Positions 1-10,411 of a stretch of 64,000 bases of DNA are shown here, one piece after another (position 1 is the first letter of the stretch; every line of letters starts with the position of its first letter). The notes beneath the pieces were generated by a model. It was not told where the DNA came from. It made no database searches and saw only the letters and a program-made list of their open reading frames with translations. The stretch lies in NCBI GenBank assembly GCA_934045075.1, contig OW203725.1, positions 3,577,623 through 3,641,622 of the forward strand. The letters run 5' to 3'. Source of the DNA: Yponomeuta sedellus (Eukaryota > Arthropoda > Insecta > Lepidoptera > Yponomeutidae). A program made the translations under genes and the position numbers.

Positions 1-215
1 CGTTGCTGCCAGCTGTCATGTAATGGCAGTCGTTAAGCCATGTCAGAGGCCTCCTGGGCGGCTTGATAGCTTCTGACAGTAAGACCCGCCACTGTCTTAC
101 AATCCTCCACCAAGACCGGGGACTTGTCCCCCGTGGTGGAGTATGGCCAAACCTTCCTGCGATGCAGGAAGAGACCCGTGCCCCAGCAGTGGGGACATAC
201 AAGCGTTGATATCGA
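1..215 (+). repeat. SINE family A, 5'-truncated copy
   Basis: This is the 3' part of the commonest interspersed repeat in the window. It runs from the TGGCAGTCGTTAAGCCATG block through TGCGATGCAGGAAGAGACC to the tail CAGTGGGGACATACAAG and GTTGATATCGA. The left side is cut by the window edge. Better-delimited copies (33564-33924, 42353-42736, 60458-60681) have 11-14 bp target duplications and variable 5' truncation, so the family is a retroposon. Confidence 0.85.
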
Positions 216-330
216 ATATAACTATTATATAGATGCATTGTTTAGATGATTAATAGTTTAAATAAAATGCTTTGGCTTTTAAACATCCATTATTCGATGT
301 GTGGGGACATACAAGGGATGATATCGATAT

Positions 331-507
331 CGAAAGTTTGTGAGTGTGTATGTTTATTACTTATTCACGTCTAAACGGCTCGAGCGGTTTCAATAAAATT
401 TGCTGTGGAGTCAGCTGACTTAGCTGGCTAGGTTTCACTGCGCGAAAATATCGAATTGTCATGGGAAAATCGATACACCGCGGGTAACACCGCGGGGCAC
501 AGCTAGT
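331..507 (+). mobile_element. Helitron-like element, 3' end
   Basis: The CGAAAGTTTGTGAGTGTGTATG block is followed by a GC hairpin, CCGCGG-GTAACA-CCGCGG, and the terminus CACAGCTAGT. A 3' hairpin followed by CTAGT is the usual end of lepidopteran non-autonomous Helitrons. The element directly follows a second small family A tail at 300-330. Confidence 0.65.
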
Positions 508-584
508 AACATGTATTTAATAACCCGAAGCCCGAGATCGTCCATTCAACGACTAATTAATGTTGATTAAGCTAATTTAGTCTA

Positions 585-646
585 TCAGGATCGTGGCAAG
601 TGACATAAGCAGACCCTGGTCTCTGTTTGCCTCTCCTGAACACAGG
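585..646 (+). pseudogene. LINE family 2 C-terminal remnant
   Basis: The stretch CAGGATCGTGGCAAGTGAC followed by CTGGTCTCTGTTTGCC resembles the extreme 3' coding end (QDRGKWQSLVSAYPSG) of the LINE remnant at 22951-23313. It is short and degenerate, so it is only a probable fragment. Confidence 0.4.
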
Positions 647-879
647 CTTGTATTTATATTATGTTTTTGAAACCTTCTTTAAAGCGCTTGAACTGATTAA
701 AAAGAAGGTTAAGTGGTTAGAAACCTTTGATCATCCCGGGTAACAATCGCCACTATTTTAAATTTCGTAATTATAATCTAGATGTAACTCAGAGATGTAA
801 TTAGTAAATTTTATATTGTTATATTGCATTACCTCCTTATCTTGTCTCCGAAACTTAGGTTAGCTGGTAGATAATCCGG

Positions 880-1285
880 AATCCGTCAGGCCATACTAGT
901 CCACTGCTGGACATAGCCCTCCCCTAATGAGCGCCATAGCGCCCTGTCTTCAGCTTGCCGCATCCAGCATCTGCCTGCAGTTTTTCGCAGATCGTCATCC
1001 CACCTAGTCGGAGGGCGTCCCACACTACGTTTGCCGAGTCGCGGTCTCCACTCAAGGACACGTTTGCTCCAACGGTTGTCGGTTCTTCGCGAGATATAGC
1101 CAGCCCACTGCCACTTCAGCTTGCTAATTCTCTGAGCTATGTCGATAACTTTGTTTCTCTGTCGGATGCATTCGTTACGAATCCTATCCTTCAGAGAAAC
1201 TCCGAGCATAGTTCTCTCCATAGCTCGCTGAGCGACTTTGAACTGGTGGACCAGCCCTTTCGTGAGTGTCCATAGGTAGATAATA
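880..1285 (-). pseudogene. RTE-clade LINE, C-terminal end of ORF
   Basis: Read on the minus strand, this gives about 130 residues of the conserved region downstream of reverse transcriptase in insect RTE-type LINEs. Landmarks are FKVAQRAMERTMLGVSL, RQRNKVIDIAQRISKLKWQW, GKRSVGRPPTRWDDDLR and a terminal YVQQW. The reading frame is open here but has lost the endonuclease and polymerase domains, as expected for a 5'-truncated insertion. The element ends at about 880 with the common tail GTCCAGCAGTGGACTAGTAT. It encoded part of a protein that copies its own RNA into the genome, and it is non-functional alone. Assignment to RTE rests on remembered family sequences. Confidence 0.8.
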
Positions 1286-1664
1286 CTAAGTAGCATTACG
1301 CTCGCCTATGTGCAATAAAGAATTTAAATAATATTAATAAAGTAACCTAAATCATTCATTTAAATCCGGATTTAAATCTTTGAATAACGTGTAGTACTTA
1401 CAAAACTTTTACTTCAAAACTTGAAACCTGAATTCGTTAAATTCAGGTTCCTTTATTACCTAGGATATTAAACTTTTATTTTGGCCGTACATACCCTTGC
1501 AGCGGATTCATTTCGCGGAGTAGGCGGGCGGTGGCTGCTGGGGACTCCCGCACACGAGTAACCGCATAATTGATTCCGGAATTAAGTTGAGAATGTGCAG
1601 TTCTTACGGAAGTTTTAGATCCTAGATCTATTTATAATGCACATTTAGAATATTAGTAAATATT

Positions 1665-1945
1665 ATGAAGCGCTCGTGGCCTAGTCGAACCGAGTGATGG
1701 GATTCGATCACTTCAGTTAAGGAACAACAGGCGGGGTCAGGTGCAGGATGGGTGACCGTCCCGTGAATACTGCTTGTGGATTTTTTTCGAACGCTTCCGT
1801 GCTTCGCAAAGCATGTTAAGCCATTGGTGCCGGCTGTCATGTAATAGTAGTCGTTAAGCCATGTCAGACGCCTTATGGGCGCCTTGATAACTTCTGACAG
1901 TGCCCTAGCAGTGGGGACAAACAAGAGTTGATATCGTATCGTTAT
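1665..1945 (+). repeat. SINE family A with internal deletion
   Basis: It has the full 5' start GCTCGTGGCCTAG and continues to GACAGTG, then jumps directly to CAGCAGTGGGGACA. The segment containing TTACAATCCTCCACCAACC and GCGATGCAGG is missing. The tail is GTTGATATCG. It is followed by a degenerate Helitron-like stretch to about 2110. Confidence 0.8.
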
Positions 1946-2110
1946 GAACGTGAAAGTTTGTGAAGCTGTTTTGATATATTGTGTTACTCAGTCACGCATT
2001 AACGGCTGAAGGAAATAACATGAAACTTGGCATACAGATAGACAAAGCTCTGAATTGAGATATATAATACTTCATATCCCGGTAATACGTTCCCGTGGGA
2101 TAATATTTCA
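1946..2110 (+). mobile_element. Degenerate Helitron-like fragment
   Basis: GAAAGTTTGTGAAGCTG, a CACGCATTAACGGCTGA block and CCCGTGGGATAATATTTC resemble the body of the element at 331-507, strongly diverged. No clean terminus is visible. Confidence 0.35.
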
Positions 2111-2251
2111 TACTTACTGTAACTTTTTTTGTAGCCAAACTTTAAGACATTTATTTATTGCGTTGCCATGGTAACAGGATTCCTATATACGGATTCTGTA
2201 GCTGTACTAAATTTGCCAGGACAGCTACTTGTTAATTAATATATAATAATA

Positions 2252-2457
2252 AATTGACGCAGCGGTTTGGCGCGCTGACTGTAAAACCGAAGGTTTCAGG
2301 TTTGATCCCCGGCCGGGTCAAATTAAAAAACGAACTTTTCTAGTTTGTCTCGGGTCTTGGATGTTCTCTTTGTATTTATTGTATTAAATCTATCGTCGAT
2401 TTAGCACCTATAACACAAGTCATTTAGTTGGGCTAACGAGATCTGTGTAATAATATA
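2252..2457 (+). repeat. tRNA-derived SINE family H
   Basis: A tRNA-like head (GACGCAGCGGTTTGGCGCG, then GGTTTGATCCCCGG as a B box) is followed by a body of about 130 bp. The body ends in TTTAGTTGGGCTAACGAGATC. The second copy, at 36580-36812 on the other strand, matches over the whole length. Confidence 0.7.
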
Positions 2458-2798
2458 TCCATGAATATTTATTTATAATGTAATTTTAAACATGTAAATT
2501 TACTGTTTTGTTTACACCGACAGCTGTTACAGAGTTCATAGACAATGATGTACAGATGTAGGCTAGGAGTATAGGCAAGCTTACTGAAGGCGTAAAACCA
2601 TTAAGGCTTGAGAGCCATAGTGGTATAAGTCATGAACTTTTAGTGTTTCAAACTATTTTGAACTAAACTATTACTAAGTTAGAGGCTACTTTTTAGCCTA
2701 ACTATAGAAGCAGATACCTGCCAGATTCTTTCACGTTTTTTATTCCCCTTAAAGCAGTTATAAGTGAATGTTTTTCAACCAAGTTACCATCAACTGTA

Positions 2799-3162
2799 CG
2801 TAATACCCTTATATGTCCCCACTGCTGGGGCACGGGTCTCTTTCTGCATCGCAGGAAGGTTAGGCCATACTCCACCACGGGGGCCAAGTCCGGGTTGGTG
2901 GAGGATTGTGAGACAGTGGCGGGCCTCACTGTCAGAAGTTATCAAGCCACCTATAAGGCCTCTGACATGGCTTAACGACTGCCATTATATGACAGCCGGC
3001 ACCAACGGCTTAACGTGCCTTGCGAAGCACGGAAGCGCTCGGAAAAATGCCACTAGCAGTAGTCACGGGACGCTCACCCATCCCGTACCTGACCGCGCCT
3101 GTTGTTGCTTAACCAAGTGATTGATTTCAATCACTCGGTTCGCCTAGGCCACGAGCGCCTCC
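2799..3162 (-). repeat. SINE family A, near full length
   Basis: The tail CTTATATGTCCCCACTGCTG is on the left and the head GCCTAGGCCACGAGCGC on the right. The strand opposite to the family's tail-defined sense keeps an open frame of about 118 codons, as several other copies do. Confidence 0.85.
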
Positions 3163-3164
3163 AG

Positions 3165-3363
3165 AGAAATACAGAGAGTATTGTAAAGAGGTTCGAAATT
3201 TCACTGATGCCGGCGAGTCGCCCATTGGATCAGTTGGAAGAGCGCTGGCACGGATAGCCAGAGATCGCAGGTTTGAATCCCGGCATGGGTGGAATTTTCA
3301 GATTCTGAATAGGTTTTTATAAATTGTCCTTAGCACGGTTTAGTGCATTAAAAAGAATATATT
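3165..3363 (+). repeat. tRNA-derived SINE family B, plain copy
   Basis: This copy reads straight through: AATACAGAGAGTATTG, tRNA-like block (GTCGCCCATTGGATCAGTTG to CCCGGCATGGGTGG), AATAGGTTTTTATAAATTG, CCTTAGCACGG, and the A-rich end GCATTAAAAAGAATATA. It is one of the few copies without an inverted partner and shows the order of the family's modules. Confidence 0.8.
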
Positions 3364-3489
3364 GAAGTTACCGTCAATCATGGTTTTTGTATTAATCATT
3401 TATTACTATTATTTTTTGTACAACCCACTGCAAGGCACAGGCGTTCTGTCAGAGAGCCGTAGTATAGGCTTAGTACATCGCGGATTGAT

Positions 3490-3590
3490 AACTTCACCCA
3501 TGCCGGGACACGACCCCGCGACCTCTGGCTAACCGTGCCAGCGCTCTCCCAACTGAGCTAATGGGTGACTTACTGGCATCACTATTATTT
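3490..3590 (-). repeat. SINE family B fragment
   Basis: It contains the inverted tRNA-like block only: CACCCATGCCGGGA, then GCTCTCCCAACTGAGCTAATGG. To its left, 3410-3470 looks like the 3' end of a lepidopteran SINE (CCACTGCAAGGCACAGGC, then GTCAGAGAGCC). Confidence 0.7.
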
Positions 3591-3826
3591 GTATTCTTTG
3601 GCGTATTTTTTACTAGTATTTTCTGAGGTTAACACGAGCACTAGACAATAAAAACTGTATTTACACGGATTTTACTAGTTTAATTTACATTTTTACAATT
3701 ATTTTCCAATGTTTCGGCACTTTTTCAAGTACTGTGCTCTCGGAAAATCGTAAAAATGTAAATAAAACGAGTAAAATCTGTGTGAATACGGTTTTTAGTA
3801 TTTTTTTTACTAGTTTTTAAAGCTGT

Positions 3827-3878
3827 CTGCAAAAAGAGACCCTGCCCAGCAGTGGGGACAAACAAGGGTTGGTATCGA
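3827..3878 (+). repeat. SINE family A tail fragment
   Basis: Only GAGACCCTGCCCAGCAGTGG, GGACAAACAAG and GGTTGGTATCGA remain. Confidence 0.65.
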
Positions 3879-3879
3879 A

Positions 3880-4504
3880 AAGCCGCCCCTCGATCAACAG
3901 CTACCGCGCTAAACTCGGGGCACCGCAACTACGGCCTGCAGTCCGAGCCGAAGAGGCATTGTGTCGAACAATGAACACTAAAGGTGCTTTCATCTACTAA
4001 TAACGCTCCACTCAGCTACACAAGTTCACTCTGACAACTCAATGCAGGATTAAATTTTGACCGCTGGCCAAATTATTATGTTTAATTTTTTCACATTTTT
4101 TTAAATCTTTTGTGCACATAGGACTGACGATGACAGTCCCATCGTACCCATCTTAATTATACCACCACCACCAAATAAAGCTAACTTTTATTACTAGCTG
4201 TAATATTAAAAGTGTACAGAAGCTTAGCCACGCTACAGTTTGGTTCGGACAGGATACTCTGCAGGATGCCAACATCCATAAAATCAATGTTGTAACTGTC
4301 TATAAGTTCTTTTCTTTTGCCACTGTTCCTAGTACATGATTTTTGTCATTTGCATTACGAAGCGCTCATAGCCTGTTTGAATCGAGTAGTTGGATCTCAG
4401 TATAATATGAACCCTAAAAGGCGCGATTCCTACTCATACATCTCCGTTTTTTTCCTCTTAATCTGCTTTAATATAGTATGTAATAATAGCTTTTTACGAA
4501 TTGG
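3880..4504. other. No feature recognised
   Basis: AT-rich sequence with no open frame I recognise and no repeat shared with the rest of the window. Confidence 0.4.
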
Positions 4505-4712
4505 GGGCAATACCATACAATAACATTTACATACAAGCACATATATTGCTTCTGGCCCCACACTAGGATACCCTGTGTCGTGGGAACTAGAAACAACGAC
4601 ATCACAAACATGTAAACATCCAAGACCTGTTTTTTTTTGTTCCCAGCCGGGATTTGAAGCCGGGACCTCTTGCATAGTAGGCAGACGCGCTACCGCTACG
4701 CCACAGAGGTCG
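4505..4712 (-). repeat. tRNA-derived SINE family G
   Basis: On the minus strand a tRNA-like head (CTGTGGCGTAGCGGTAGCGC and an inexact B box) is followed by GGGAACAAAAAAAAACAGG and a body ending near ACAAGCACATATATTGC. A second copy lies at 55126-55300. The head does not fold as a clean tRNA gene, so this is a SINE. Confidence 0.7.
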
Positions 4713-4768
4713 TCGCCTAACCTAACACTAATTTAAATAAAATATTTGAGCCAAATTTCTGTCGGGCA

Positions 4769-4834
4769 ACGAGGCAATGCCGCCAGCCTTCTTGGTACTC
4801 TACCACCAAGAAGGCTGGCGGCATTGCCTCGTTG
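4769..4834. repeat. 29-bp perfect hairpin
   Basis: The arms 4769-4797 and 4806-4834 are exact reverse complements (AACGAGGCAATGCCGCCAGC and on to TTCTTGGT) around an 8-nt loop, ACTCTACC. The sequence to the right, to about 4920, looks transposon-derived, but I cannot name the family. Confidence 0.9.
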
Positions 4835-5124
4835 TATGGCAAGGCTTACCTTTGGCCAAACCAGGAACCAGCCTCGGATCTCCTGAAGCGTCAAGGCAGG
4901 ACGAGATTCTGAAGGAGGAATACTTTACCTTCTTACAATTTTACATTAAGTGCAGTCATATACCAACACATAAGTTAAACCAGCCTGTATATGTCTTAAA
5001 TATGACGGCGGTCGTATTGTCACTTAAGTGTACTTAAAAATGGCAATTACACAGATATTTCTTATCTTATCTTATATTTCTTTACCTAAGACTACAGACT
5101 TATCTCTAAAAGTGATCTCTTGGT

Positions 5125-5235
5125 AGTTATGAAGGTTGTCTGGAAGAAATTGCTCCTAGCAATAAGGTCAACAATTATACTGTATCTATATGTGTGTTTT
5201 TCCTGCTGTACAGTAAAGTATATTCTTATCTTAAC
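5125..5235 (+). mobile_element. LINE 3' UTR fragment
   Basis: The phrase AAGGTTGTCTGGAAGAAATT, GCTCCTAGCAATAAGG and a terminal AGTAAAGTATATTC match the 3' UTR downstream of the LINE at 49538-50645 read in its own direction. It is an extreme 5'-truncated insertion. Confidence 0.6.
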
Positions 5236-5566
5236 TCTTCTAGACAACCTTTGGATGAAATGGATTAATACATTGAAGAAGGAAGTAGATGAGTGATTAG
5301 GAGGGCGATGTTAATAAGAGACTTTAGCCGAATAGAAAATGTTCCCGTACCCGCTAGCCGGCTCGAATAGTAGACTAGCATTTCGGCCCGGGTAGCAACA
5401 AAATCCCGAACGAGAAGCTTGACAGATGCAATAGAGAGGTATATTTATTACTACAGAGAGACCGTGAGCCGCGGAAATATATGGTGTTGCGATGTTTTCT
5501 AGTAATCTGGGTTGCTGTACGCCGCCTCTGAAATAAGAGTGCAAAACGTCTGTGTCGTAGCATGAT
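5236..5566. other. No feature recognised
   Basis: No open frame or repeat identified. It contains a small GC-richer stretch at about 5350-5410. Confidence 0.4.
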
Positions 5567-5704
5567 TATGAATGAATGAATGAACGAACGAACGAACGAA
5601 CGAACGAACGAACGAACGAACGAACGAACGAACGAACGAACGAACGAACGAACGAACGAACGAACGGACGGACGGATGGATGGATGGATGGATGGATGAA
5701 TGAA
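5567..5704 (+). repeat. Compound tetranucleotide microsatellite
   Basis: Four-base units change in single-base steps along the array: GAAT (5568-5581), GAAC (5582-5663), GGAC (5664-5675), GGAT (5676-5697), then GAAT again (to 5704). The phase is kept throughout. Confidence 0.95.
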
Positions 5705-6424
5705 AATGTTATATAAGGCTAATAATATGCCCGTTACAATTGTACGCAATACCCTAAGTATTTCAATCACCTATTTTAGTAAAACTTTATCAGGTACATA
5801 CTGATAGACTTTTACTACAATATGCGTGACGACAGCATCAAATAATCAAAGATTTAACGATATTAGGGGAAATACATATAAAAGGGATTTAAAACACTGA
5901 TTTATTTTTATAAAAAAAAAAGATTACCAACATTTTAAACAAAATAAAAGATATAATACTGCTTTCAGCCATATAAACACGCTGTCACGCTTAAATTAAT
6001 ATTGGTAAACTTTACTCGTGCTTTGTTGTGACTGCTAGTGATTACGATGTTTGTTTACCTGGGCGTGACGTCAGACTCGACGCCATGACACTGCAGGCTG
6101 TTTTCTCTTTTTTATTTTTATTTCGTATTTTACAAAAATGCCTTTCACCTTCGTCAAACTTTGTTTTTTTAGTGTCATATAGGTTTTTTTGTAAATAATA
6201 AATGCGTACATTACGGAAGAGGATTTGAAAAAATTTTGTCACGCCTATTGTATGTAACCTAAGTATTTCAATTATGACGCACATAGTTGATACAGTTATA
6301 CTACAATTAGAAAACTTGTTTGACTCTGTCCTTTGTGGTAGATGAGAATATGTACTCGTAAAAAGGTGTCAGCGCCTCTGAGATATATTTTCACAATGGT
6401 ATTGTTATACTATTATATGATTTA
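5705..6424. other. No feature recognised
   Basis: The motif CCTAAGTATTTCAAT occurs at both about 5752 and 6260, so an old repeat may span this stretch. No coding frame is recognisable. Confidence 0.3.
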
Positions 6425-7201
6425 CGAGAGGCGGCTGAAAAATTTTGAGCCTAAGTACTTCTAAGAATCACTAATGACTCGCAATGTGCATCACTAATTG
6501 CGCGTATTCTAAGTAGTATAAATACCAAGTTTCATGTCATTATCATCATTACGCTTCTAGTAATTGAACATTAAATAACACCATGTCTGAGTCATCCGCG
6601 CTTTGCACGAAATTGGAGTACAGAGCTGTCATAAAATTCCTCACCAAGGAGAACAAAACGCCGACAAAAATATTTGAAGAAATGTCTGCAGTTTATGGGG
6701 ATTCTGCACCTTCATTTGCCACCGTAAAACGTTGGACACGTGAATTCAAACACGGCAGGGAGTCGCTCGAAGATGATCCCAGGTCAGGACGTCCAAACAC
6801 CGCCGTTACCGAAGAAAATATTATATTACCGTTTTTGCAGGACAAAGCGCCCGTGCACACTGCCCGAGTTGCGAGACGTGCCCTCGCCGAAACAGGATTT
6901 GAAGAAATCAACCACCCACCCTACAGTCCAGACCTGGCTCCTAGTGATTATTTCCTTTTTTTCAAATTTGAAAAAGGACCACCGAGGACGAAGATTTTCC
7001 TGTGACGAAGAAATGAAAGCGGCCGTAAACGAGCATTTTGAAGGCAAAGACGGCGAATATTTTTTTTACCGGGTTAAAAGCTCTTTTAAACAAATGTAAG
7101 AAGTGTATTGAAATAGAGGGAGATTACATTGAAAAATAAATTTTTTATACATTTCTATCAGCATTTTTAATACCTTAGGCTCAAAACTTTTCAGCCGCCC
7201 A
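6425..7201 (+). mobile_element. mariner element, internally deleted
   Basis: Terminal inverted repeats are GGCGGCTGAAAAATTTTGAG on the left and its near reverse complement CTCAAAACTTTTCAGCCGCC on the right. TA dinucleotides flank both ends, the mariner target. At about 777 bp it is well short of a 1.3-kb autonomous copy. The right end abuts an AT-rich TA array. Confidence 0.85.
6583..7139 (+). pseudogene. mariner transposase, internal deletion and frameshifts
   Basis: Starting at the first ATG, about 80 residues match the N-terminal helix-turn-helix region of mariner transposases (FATVKRWTREFKHGRESLED, then DPRSGRP). At about 6826 the frame jumps to the C-terminal half: FLQDKAPVHTA, then HPPYSPDLAPSDYFLF. 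The second and third catalytic aspartates remain, with 34 residues between them (the D,D34D mariner signature). The first aspartate and the second DNA-binding helix are lost. After YFLF the frame shifts by one for LKKDHRGRRFSCDEEMK, and a further shift near 7097 is needed to reach the probable original stop at 7137-7139. It cannot encode an active transposase, but the intact ends could still be mobilised in trans. Confidence 0.85.
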
Positions 7202-7249
7202 TATACATATATATATAAATATATATATACATATATAATATATATATAG
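7202..7249. repeat. TA-rich microsatellite
   Basis: Alternating TA/CATA units directly border the right end of the mariner. This makes the exact TA target pair ambiguous by a few bases. Confidence 0.85.
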
Positions 7250-7370
7250 GCGAAAGTTTATGAATGTGCGTGTATGTTTGTTACTTCTTTACGTCTAAAT
7301 GGCTTGAGCGATTTTAATCAAATTTGGTATGGAGTTAACTGACACCCCGGATATACGCATAGGCTACGTT
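7250..7370 (+). mobile_element. Helitron-like fragment
   Basis: GGCGAAAGTTTATGAATGTG, then ACGTCTAAATGGCTTGAGCG and TTTGGTATGGAGTTAACTGA, matches the body of the element at 331-507. The CTAGT end is missing because the sequence passes into a family A copy. Confidence 0.55.
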
Positions 7371-7384
7371 TTGCTGAGGGAAAC

Positions 7385-7612
7385 GTTAGGCCGTTGGTAT
7401 TGGCTGTTATGTAATGGCATTCATTAAGCCTTGTCACTGGCCTTATGGCCGGCTTGATAACTTTTGACAGTAAGGCCCGGAACTGCCTTGCAATCCTCCA
7501 ACAACCCGGACTTGGCCCCAGTGGTGGAGTATGGCCTAACCTTCCTGCGATGCAGGAGGAGACCCGCGCCCCAGCAGTGGGGACATACAAGGGTTGATAA
7601 CAACAACAACCT
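7385..7612 (+). repeat. SINE family A, 5'-truncated
   Basis: It starts at the GCCGTTGGTATTGGCTG block and ends in GGGTTGATAACAACAACAAC. The short AAC repeats after the tail are typical of retroposon 3' ends. Confidence 0.85.
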
Positions 7613-7678
7613 CAAACGTCGTGACCCTTTGTCTCGGGAATGTGTAGATATTGATACCACATACTCGAGTTACTACTA

Positions 7679-8038
7679 TGCTCGTAACCTAGGCGAACCG
7701 AGTGATTGGAATCAATCACTTGGTTAAGCAACAACAGGCGCGGTCAGGTACAGGATGGATGAGCGTCCCGTGACTACCGCTAGTGGCATTTTTCCGAGCG
7801 CTTCCGTGCTTCGCAAGGCACGTTAAGTCGTTGGTGCCAGTTGTCATATAATGGCAGTCGTTAATCCATGTCAGAGGCCTTATGGGCGGCTTGATAACTT
7901 TTGACAGTAAGGCCTGAACCTGCCTTGCAATCCTCCACCAACCTGGACTTGGCCCTCGTGGTGCAGTATGGCCTAACTTTCCTGCGATGCAGAAGGAGAC
8001 CCGTGCCCAGCAGTAAGGACATAAAGGAGTTGGTGTCA
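7679..8038 (+). repeat. SINE family A, near full length
   Basis: Head TGCTCGTAACCTAGGCGAAC, then the perfect inverted motif GTGATTGGAATCAATCAC, body, and tail CAGCAGTAAGGACATAAAGG. It lies 66 bp downstream of another family A copy in the same orientation. Confidence 0.85.
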
Positions 8039-8039
8039 A

Positions 8040-9400
8040 CTAAATTAAATTATAACCATATAAATAAATTACTTCATTAAATTACAGGCTAAATTATATT
8101 ATTCTCGTCGAATACTTCATTTGCAGTATAATTACGCCTCAGATCATTTAAAATAACTAATTTTTCGAAACTTTCAGAGTAAAACGCGATTTTTCGGGCC
8201 ACAGCCTAAAAAGTTTCCAGATCGTTCCGTTCTTCGCCGCCGCTCTATAACAAAGATTCGATATTTGTCATTTGCATTACACGTGAGACTGTCACAAATT
8301 TATGACAATAATTATGACAATCACCATTTCCAAAGGGTCTCATATATTGGCACTTCAAAAATAATTGTTTTTGTAATTTTTTGAGTAAATGGTTTAAAAC
8401 TAGGTCATAGGATAATTCATATGGCCAAACAAACTTTTGTGCAGTGAGCTTGTATTTATTTAGTTTTAGGAAAGCCATAGACACTATATAATTAACTTAA
8501 TGCTATTTAAAAATATGAAACAGAAAGTCCTTAACAGGCTTCCACTGATAGCCACAAAATATTAAAACTAACGATTAAGTAACATTAAGTCACAGCAAAA
8601 AAAAACGAGTTTCAGTAAAAAATAAATTAAGATGTTAGCATTTCAAGAGGAAAAATATGTAGCTAAGATTTTTACATAAATAATAAGAAAAGAGCCAACT
8701 TACTCCTTAAAAAGTTATATAAGGCTTCAATGCCTAATTTATATATAAGTTTAGGTATCCAAAATACTTTAGCCTCTAGCTAGGTCCTCTATTTTCGTCC
8801 TCTTAATTCTACACAGAACGGGAGGCTTGAGAATTGAATGGTCACAAAGGTGTTACCACTCTTCAAAGTACCAATTTAAATAATCATACACTGCGTACTT
8901 TTTCAATTATTCTTTTAGCTTATTGAAATATCACCCTTCAACTTCAATGCAAATTCGTCACACTCAAATTAACATGTATGAATAATTCGTGGTTATTGTG
9001 TGACTTTACTCAGTAAGTCATTACGTTTTAATACAACTAAGTATACTCTGTGCCAGACAAACTTCCTATTCGTGTACACAAACAACTTTTTGAAGTAAAC
9101 TTAAAGGGGTCCCAACCTATACAAGACAAAATATAGTTATTTATTTACTTTTACTTTTGTTATAAAATTAAGTTGGTGTTTTATTTGGAGAAGTAAATAG
9201 CGTTAAATATTTGGTAGGTACAGATCTCTCAGTAAGTAAGAATCGTTCTTAGTCTGTTACTTTTTTAAAGATTTTTATCACTAAGTAGGTACTATTAAGA
9301 TAAGATAAAAGAACATAAATTAAAAGTTACATAATTCATTTACAATTTTGCTTTTCGTATACTCATCTATTTACAGTACTTACACTGGATAATATACTGC
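8040..9400. other. No feature recognised
   Basis: About 1.4 kb of AT-rich sequence with no recognisable coding frame, no terminal repeats and no copy elsewhere in the window. It may be unique intergenic DNA. Confidence 0.5.
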
Positions 9401-9790
9401 TGTGTCTAAATTGTTAATGTTGTTTTGTAAATAAATTGTTTATTTTGTTTTCAATGTGTTGTTTATACTATTTTTAATGCACTAGCCTGTGCTAAGGACA
9501 AATTCAGAAACCTATTTAGAGGCTAAAAATTCCACCCATGCCGGGATTCGAACCCACGACCTCTGGCTATCCGTGCCAGCGCTCTTTCCAACTGAGCAAA
9601 TGGGTGACTCACCGGCTCACGACTCACCATCAGTGAAATTTCGAACCTCTTTACAATATTCTCTGTATTATATGGTTTTTTATAATTGTCCTAAGCACGG
9701 GTTAGTGCATTAAAAAGAATATAAACATGTGTCTAAATTGTTAATGTTGTTTTGTAAATAAATTGTTCATTTTGTTTTCAATATGTTGTT
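9401..9790 (-). repeat. SINE family B between 63-bp direct repeats
   Basis: The SINE (9464-9727) reads as an inverted copy: A-rich tail complement, tRNA-like block, then the AATATTCTCTGTATTA head. It closes with a second tail in the plus orientation (AAGCACGGGTTAGTGC and ATTAAAAAGAATATAA). Flanking blocks 9401-9463 and 9728-9790 are direct repeats with two mismatches. They are far longer than the 9-14 bp duplications of other copies. Confidence 0.85.
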
Positions 9791-10223
9791 TGCTTTTCTT
9801 GCCATCGTGTTTCTGTTTGATATTCTTTTTAATGTGTGAGTGCGTAAATGCAAATAAGTAATTCATCTATGTAGTTATGTCTCATAAAAAGGCAACATTA
9901 TGTAGCTCGTCGATCAAGTTAGCAGAGGAACTGGTACTTGACTTCTGCTATGTAAGAGTTTATAAGTTTGTAAGTGTATTATTATTATTAAGTATAAGTA
10001 TGTATCAATATTCAAATTGGCACTGGCTACCCGTCTTTCTAGTTTCTTTCAGCATATAGTTATTTGTTACTCATATAGTTAGTTGCGGCCCGGACTTCGC
10101 TCGCCAAGAAATTTTTATATATAGTTTTCCGGGATAAAAGTTAGCCTATGCGCTAGTCCAGACTATAATCTCTATGCCGTTTAATTGAGTAATAAACATC
10201 CATACATACAAACATTCACATCT
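9791..10223. other. No gene; small transposon remnant
   Basis: At 10085-10155, CGGCCCGGACTTCGCTCG and TTTTCCGGGATAAAAGTTAG look like pieces of a Helitron-like or SINE body. Nothing else is recognisable. Confidence 0.35.
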
Positions 10224-10411
10224 TCTATAATATAAAAATGAATCCCCGAATGTGTTGATAAGCGTAAACCTCGAGAGCAGCTGAACCAATTTAGTTAATT
10301 CTTTTTTTAGAATATTCCTTGAAGTACGAGGACGGTTTTTACGAAGAGAAAAATACAAAAATAATAAAAAACCGACTGGTAGGCGGTACGAAGTTCGCTG
10401 GGTCAGCTAGT
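10224..10411 (+). mobile_element. Non-autonomous Helitron family D
   Basis: It starts TCTATAATATAAAAATGAAT and ends CGCTGGGTCAGCTAGT. A small GCTG/CAGC hairpin lies just before the final TAGT, and T follows, as expected for insertion between A and T. It has no coding capacity. Five copies in the window share this roughly 185-bp body. Confidence 0.75.

Noticed and set aside
2764..3120. Protein-coding gene of about 110 codons repeated at several loci (MYVPTAGARV type)
   Set aside because: It is the antisense strand of SINE family A. The frame is open because the copies are related, and it is broken in many others.
5375..5770. Arg/Ser/Phe-rich repeat protein on the minus strand
   Set aside because: It is a translation of the GAAC/GGAC/GGAT microsatellite.
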